Shown: piece after piece, positions 59,543 to 64,000 of the stretch
Layout: every line of letters begins with the position of its first letter
Numbering within the stretch: the first letter of the stretch is position 1
Source: Gloeopeniophorella convolvens
Taxonomy: Eukaryota > Basidiomycota > Agaricomycetes > Russulales
NCBI GenBank assembly: GCA_022496205.1
Contig: WTXD01000023.1
Coordinates: 310,001-374,000, forward strand
Length of the DNA stretch: 64,000 bases
Direction: 5' to 3'
Program-made: the position numbers and the translations under genes
The notes under the pieces: generated by a model
Told to the model about the DNA's origin: nothing
The model's input: the letters and a program-made list of their open reading frames with translations, nothing else
Databases searched by the model: none

Positions 59543-60789
59543 ATGGCTGACAACGTACTGAAAGGTCTTTCCGCAGAGAAATTATTCAACTTGCACGGTC
59601 TCACCGCCGTTGTCACCGGTGGTGGAACAGTATGCGCCTTTGCCGTCGTTCTGACCTCGAAATTGACCTCAAACTCTAGGGCATTGGCCTCATGATTGCG
59701 ACGACGCTCATCGCTAACGGCGCCAACGTATACATCACTGGACGCAGGCTGGAGGTTATAGAGAAGTTCGTGTCCGATTTCCACACATATCCCACCACAC
59801 TGATTCCCTTTGGTCTCATAGAACGTCTAGAAACTACAACGACGCATCCCAGGCCAAACCGGGGAGAGGAAGGCTCATTCCTATCCAGGGCGATATCAGC
59901 ATCAAGGTTTGCTGTCCCATTTGTACCAAAGGACCATGGCTTACTTCAATCAGTCCGAAGCAGCTCGCCTCGCTGCCGAGATCGGAAGACGTGAACCGAA
60001 CGGGGTCGCAGTCCTCTTCAATAATGCGGGGGTTGCTACAGCATTTGTCGGGGCCCCATCGGAAACAACAGCCGCTGCGTACCAGGCCACTTTCTTCGAC
60101 AGTGTCACAGAGAACGATTTCATCAAGACGTATTCGACAAACGCCGTTGGCCCGTACTGGCTTACATTCGCATTCCTCCCTCTATTCGAAAAGTGGAAGG
60201 CAAATTACCTGTCGCAGACGTACCCACCTCAGGTTATCAACATAGGGAGCGTTGTAGGATGGCTGAAGGTAGGGTACGCTCGCATCTAATAGGACACCTG
60301 ACTCAACGGTGCGTGGTTCCACAGGACTTGACCCCGGTATATCATTCTTTCCCGTACAAGTTCTCCAAGTCCGCCATCGGACAAGCGACTGCCGCCTTGG
60401 CCACCGAACTTCTACCACTTGGAGTTCGGGTGAATGCCATCGCGCCGGGTTTGTTTCCGTCAGAGGTGAGAAATTGTTCAACTTCTGTACTCGCAGGCTT
60501 AGGTTTTGTGGAGATGTCCCTCCCAAATGTAGAGCGTAACGAACTCGGACAAGTACTCGAAACTCCTCAGTTCCAAGATGTACCAGCCACCCCGGCTGGG
60601 GGTAGCGCGCGTGACGTTGGAACCGTCTCTCTTGCTTTGATCTCCAATTGGTTCATCAATGGTGCGTTCGGGCATCTCGGTAAAATTACCAATTGACTTG
60701 ACAGGCTAACTATCGTCTTCGCAGGCGAGACCGTACTTGTTGACGGTGGTGTACGTCATAGCGCTTTCGAGCGCCCCGCATTTCGTTGA
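59543..60789 (+). CDS. short-chain dehydrogenase/reductase
   Basis: Seven exons, introns near 59630-59680, 59771-59829, 59909-59951, 60269-60330, 60466-60513 and 60663-60725; about 300 residues. Rossmann start AVVTGGGTGIGLMIA (TGxxxGIG, split by the first intron), Asp pair in IPIQGDIS, NNAGVA, the catalytic Ser in INIGSVVGWL, the Tyr-Lys pair in FPYKFSKSAIGQ, and VNAIAPGLFPSEM. It ends ETVLVDGGVRHSAFERPAFR. This is a classical SDR, an NAD(P)-dependent oxidoreductase of unknown substrate; the fold is complete and looks active. Confidence 0.9.
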
Positions 60790-61357
60790 CCACATACTAC
60801 ACAGTCGCACCTCAAGCTCGCGGGCTCGTGGTAAGCCATCTGTTGGGGTTTGTTGGCGGGAGGTCATACACGTAGCGTATGGAAAGCCTGGGGCTGTCAG
60901 TAGAACGGAGACCGCAATACAGCTCGGCTTGGGAACCTTTTGAGATGCCGACCTGCCCTGACTTGCGAACTACGCCAAGCATCACACAATATCAGGGGGC
61001 TGCCCTTGCGCTCACGATCAGTGGGTGCCAGCGCCGCCCAGCGACCGCTGCTACTCACTCGGGCCAACCGCGCGTGTTCGTCGCCAACGGTGTGCTGGCA
61101 AGTATGTAGCACGTCGACGAGAAGTGTGAGAGGTTCTATATATCTGGCGTGTTGGCGTAGCTACACAGCATACACGATGTGGGACTTCCTACGCCTTCAG
61201 TATGGTAGAACACGACTTGGTGAACTTATCGATCGCACAACCCGTTTTCAGCGATGCATCCGCCGCCACGATATCTCAAACACAAGCTCAGAATCACCCG
61301 AAAGGTACGCATATCCTCAATTAGTGACAAGACAATCCCTTCTGGGTTTCGTCCATT
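60790..61357. other. convergent intergenic region, no gene seen
   Basis: Between the stops of the SDR and the S28 protease. No supported frame. Confidence 0.5.
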
Positions 61358-63506
61358 CTAGTGCTGAGGTTTCTTGAAGTCTTTGAGCCACGCCTGAACA
61401 AAAGCGACCTCCTCAGAGTGGATGACCTGGATTTCCGGGGGCTCCTGGGAGGGGTCCGCAAGGCCACTTTCATCCCAATGATGCACGGCACCTACGAGAC
61501 ATTATGAATCAGTGGTGGAGCCAACCGCACCTGGGCGCATAGCTCACCGGGGATCAGCTTGAAGGGCCGCAACGTGGTATCCCTGCGGGGCGGATTGGCA
61601 CCGTATTGACTGTGTGCGGTATCAGGCCGCCAAGGGTCCCCTGCGGCGTTATTTATGAGCTCTCAGGTCTCAGCATTGTACCTGCAGTACGCACTTTCAC
61701 CGTCGACGAAAGCAAGCCGGTCAGCGGTAATGCTGAATCCACCATACGCATTGACGACCGCTGTGTTTGGCAGCGGGGGAACGGAGAAGACCTTTCCGGG
61801 TGGGAACGCCTGCCCGGGGCACAAGAGAGATGAGAGACGTGATTTGGAGCTAAGAAGAAAGGGCGGACCAATTCGCAGATCTTGTGACCATACTGTAGAT
61901 CCTGGTTTCGCAGATAGACAGATGGAACATTCGGGGGTGGTGCCGTCTGCAGAAATTCATTCAGTACATGGAAAGAGTAAGACCAGTAGGCCAAGGTTGC
62001 GTACAAGGTAGAAGCCCCACTCGATACATGTCTGGAAAGTCCACGGACGCCAGTTTTGAGAGAGATCGTCGACTTGATACGACGCTGCATCCACCGTCCC
62101 GAAGCACTCATTTGCCTGACCGGCTGGGCATCTCGAGACAACATTCTGGAGAAAATCATGGGTTGGGAAAGCCTGCATCGTCTCGCCAACGCACTTTGAT
62201 TATATACTTCGCGTAGTTGGGGAGCGCGATATTGACAGTGAGATTGCCAACCGTAACGTTTTTGTTCACATCTGCCAAAGTCGACGTATTGACATTGAGC
62301 TGAGCACAGAAATCATCAACGCCCGTGTTATTGTCTTGTGAGTTCCAGCCAATGTCTTGCCAGTCGGGCAATGGACCCTATCGTATCCCTATCAGCGCGC
62401 TGAGACAAGCCGCATGGACACGCCGAATACGCACAACAAGAAGAGAGCCGAAGTCTTGGTCCAAAGAAAGGTCCGTGAGGTTGAACAGGGCTTTGATAGC
62501 ATCGTGCTGCGCAGAGTTGTCCAATGCTGCGTCGATAACTTCAACCGAACGGACGAGGTTGGCAGAGCATATATCATCCATATATGTCCGAATGACGTCA
62601 AGGTACTCCCAGTCACTGGCATCAGCATGCACAACACCTGGGCAATGGAGCGAATGTTGATTCGTCAGCATCGCGAATCATGTACAACATGACATACCGC
62701 TCGACGCAATAGCCCCGTACACAATATCAGGATATGCCACCTTCATAAGAGCTGAACGGGCCCCAGCGTACGAGCCCTATGGTGTGTTAACCTGCGGTAC
62801 TTCCCGCAAGTGGAGCTTACTATGTACTCCGTAGTAGATCCAGGGCGTCTTCGGCGCAGTCAGATCCTCGTCGATGCCCTGGAACTTGACGTTCCGCATG
62901 AAGTTCGCCGAGTCCTCCAGCGACTGCTTGGTTGTCAGCCAGCTACGTTATTCGATGAGACAAGAAATCAAAGCTTGCGCGGAATGCAGAACCAGAATTC
63001 TGCGAACTTACCGGAGCGAATCTGTAGAGAAGTCCGGCGTGCCAATCGACTCGCCTATTGTGGACCCGCGACTTGATAAGTCGCTAGAGCTCCGTCATGG
63101 CTGACCACGCACCATAGTAGCGGTGCTCGAGCACTACACCAAGGCCGCCCGTCGCGCGCGCCAGAATGTCGACGATGCCCGTGTCCATAAATGACAGGCG
63201 ACCCTCCCCGCTCGTTTCGCCACTGTCAAGTACGATGACTGGCGCGGCCGTACCGGGCTTGTAATGCCGCGTGCTGACCCAGTAGCGCTGATTGAATGTA
63301 GCATTGGTCGAGTGGTCGAAGTGGTCGAGCGGCTGCTTGAACGTGTACACGGGAAAGTCGGTGTCCCGCCGTCCGATGGTGGCCAACTGTTTTCCACCCC
63401 GAAGGCGCCAGAGGTTGACGCTTTGGGCACTGGGTGCAACGAGGCCGGCATTGGAGGGAACGCCGAGGAGCGCGACGGCGAGAGATATGGCGGCGAAGCC
63501 CAACAT
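61358..63506 (-). CDS. secreted serine carboxypeptidase of family S28
   Basis: Multi-exon. Signal peptide (GFAAISLAVALLGVPSNA), then FPVYTFKQPLDHFDHSTNATFNQRYWV, the family's entry motif. It continues with GLGVVLEHRYYG, FLTTKQSLEDSANFM, and the nucleophile elbow WIYYGGSYAGARSALMKVAYPD (GGSYAG, Ser nucleophile). Near the end FVDGERDPW holds the catalytic Asp and GAVHHWDES the His. Several N-glycosylation sites. S28 enzymes (prolylcarboxypeptidase/DPP7 type) release peptides next to proline at acid pH; in fungi they are secreted for nutrition. It ends AWLKDFKKPQH. Confidence 0.88.
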
Positions 63507-63569
63507 CTCTCAGACGAGTGAGACACCTAGTGTGCCTTTAACTGGTAGTTTACCGCCAGAGTGAGTTCA

Positions 63570-63577
63570 TATTTATA
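63570..63577 (-). promoter_or_regulatory. TATA box of the S28 protease gene
   Basis: TATAAATA on the minus strand, about 65 bp before the ATG at 63506. Confidence 0.6.
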
Positions 63578-64000
63578 CAGTCTGATAACCAAGGATCACG
63601 AGGCTACTGCTACACGCGATAGCCCCTGGGGAAGCAAACGCACTTCGAACTTGCTAAGAATCCAAGGCCGAAGAAGCAGTAGGCTGCAGGCTTGGACTTT
63701 TAAGCCTCAACTTACTGAGGATGTTGGCGGGCTTTGACATATAGGCTGCCATGAACTCCGTTTTGATCGTCCACAGACACACCAGCTCGGAGAGGTGCAC
63801 CGCAATGGTGATTGAGCGCGCTACCTGGGACGGCAAGTGCTACCCGAACTGAGTCGCGCTGTCACAATGATGGTTGGTCACTAACGGAAGCTGCGCTGAT
63901 TCGTGGCACACACCCATTGAATGAATATTGAAATATTGAAGTACGGCAGCTAGAGCCTTCTTGCAATGAAGCGCGGCTGACCGAGCTGAGTCGCTGTAAA
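63578..64000. other. window end, no gene seen
   Basis: No supported frame in the last 420 bases beyond the S28 promoter. Confidence 0.45.

Overview
The window is nuclear DNA of a filamentous basidiomycete, most likely an Agaricomycete. Nearly every gene is broken by 45-65 nt GT-AG introns, GC content is high, promoters often carry a TATA box 40-75 bp before the ATG, and the gene content is fungal: CFEM GPI proteins, a Gpa-type G-alpha, a Kap121/importin-5-like karyopherin, eIF3b, Bos1, a Pff1-type vacuolar protease and families of BTB and F-box proteins. No tRNA, rRNA or CRISPR was seen. Gene models were built by hand, by joining reading frames at splice sites that keep phase and restore family motifs.

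Layout. 1-8 kb: an acidic low-complexity stretch, a small SnoaL/NTF2-like gene, a secreted AttH/CrtC-like protein and a flavin monooxygenase. 8.3-12.9 kb: a tandem array of three intact CFEM-domain cell-wall proteins with the 3' relic of a fourth. 14-24 kb: G-alpha subunit, RhoGAP and importin, all on the minus strand. 25-28.7 kb: an apparently bacterial-type ispE kinase (a MEP-pathway enzyme not expected in fungi), followed on the same strand by a 12-exon cytochrome P450. 29-37 kb: two BTB-domain gene pairs in inverted orientation, one read as a double-BTB protein, the other split by a ~0.58 kb MITE-like element and decaying, with a ubiquitin-like-domain gene between them. 37.5-47 kb: a secreted 5'-nucleotidase-like phosphoesterase, a mitochondrial-looking twin-ATPase ABC protein and the M28 vacuolar membrane protease. 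47.7-64 kb: an RGG/repeat protein, Bos1 SNARE, F-box protein, unknown membrane protein, eIF3b, a small zinc-ribbon protein, an SDR and an S28 serine protease.

Most genes are housekeeping (trafficking: Bos1, importin; signalling: G-alpha, RhoGAP; translation: eIF3b), set between accessory blocks (CFEM array, ispE-P450, BTB cluster). The most unusual items are the lone ispE, the inverted BTB pairs split by a transposon, and a GC-AG intron that interrupts an ABC Walker A motif.
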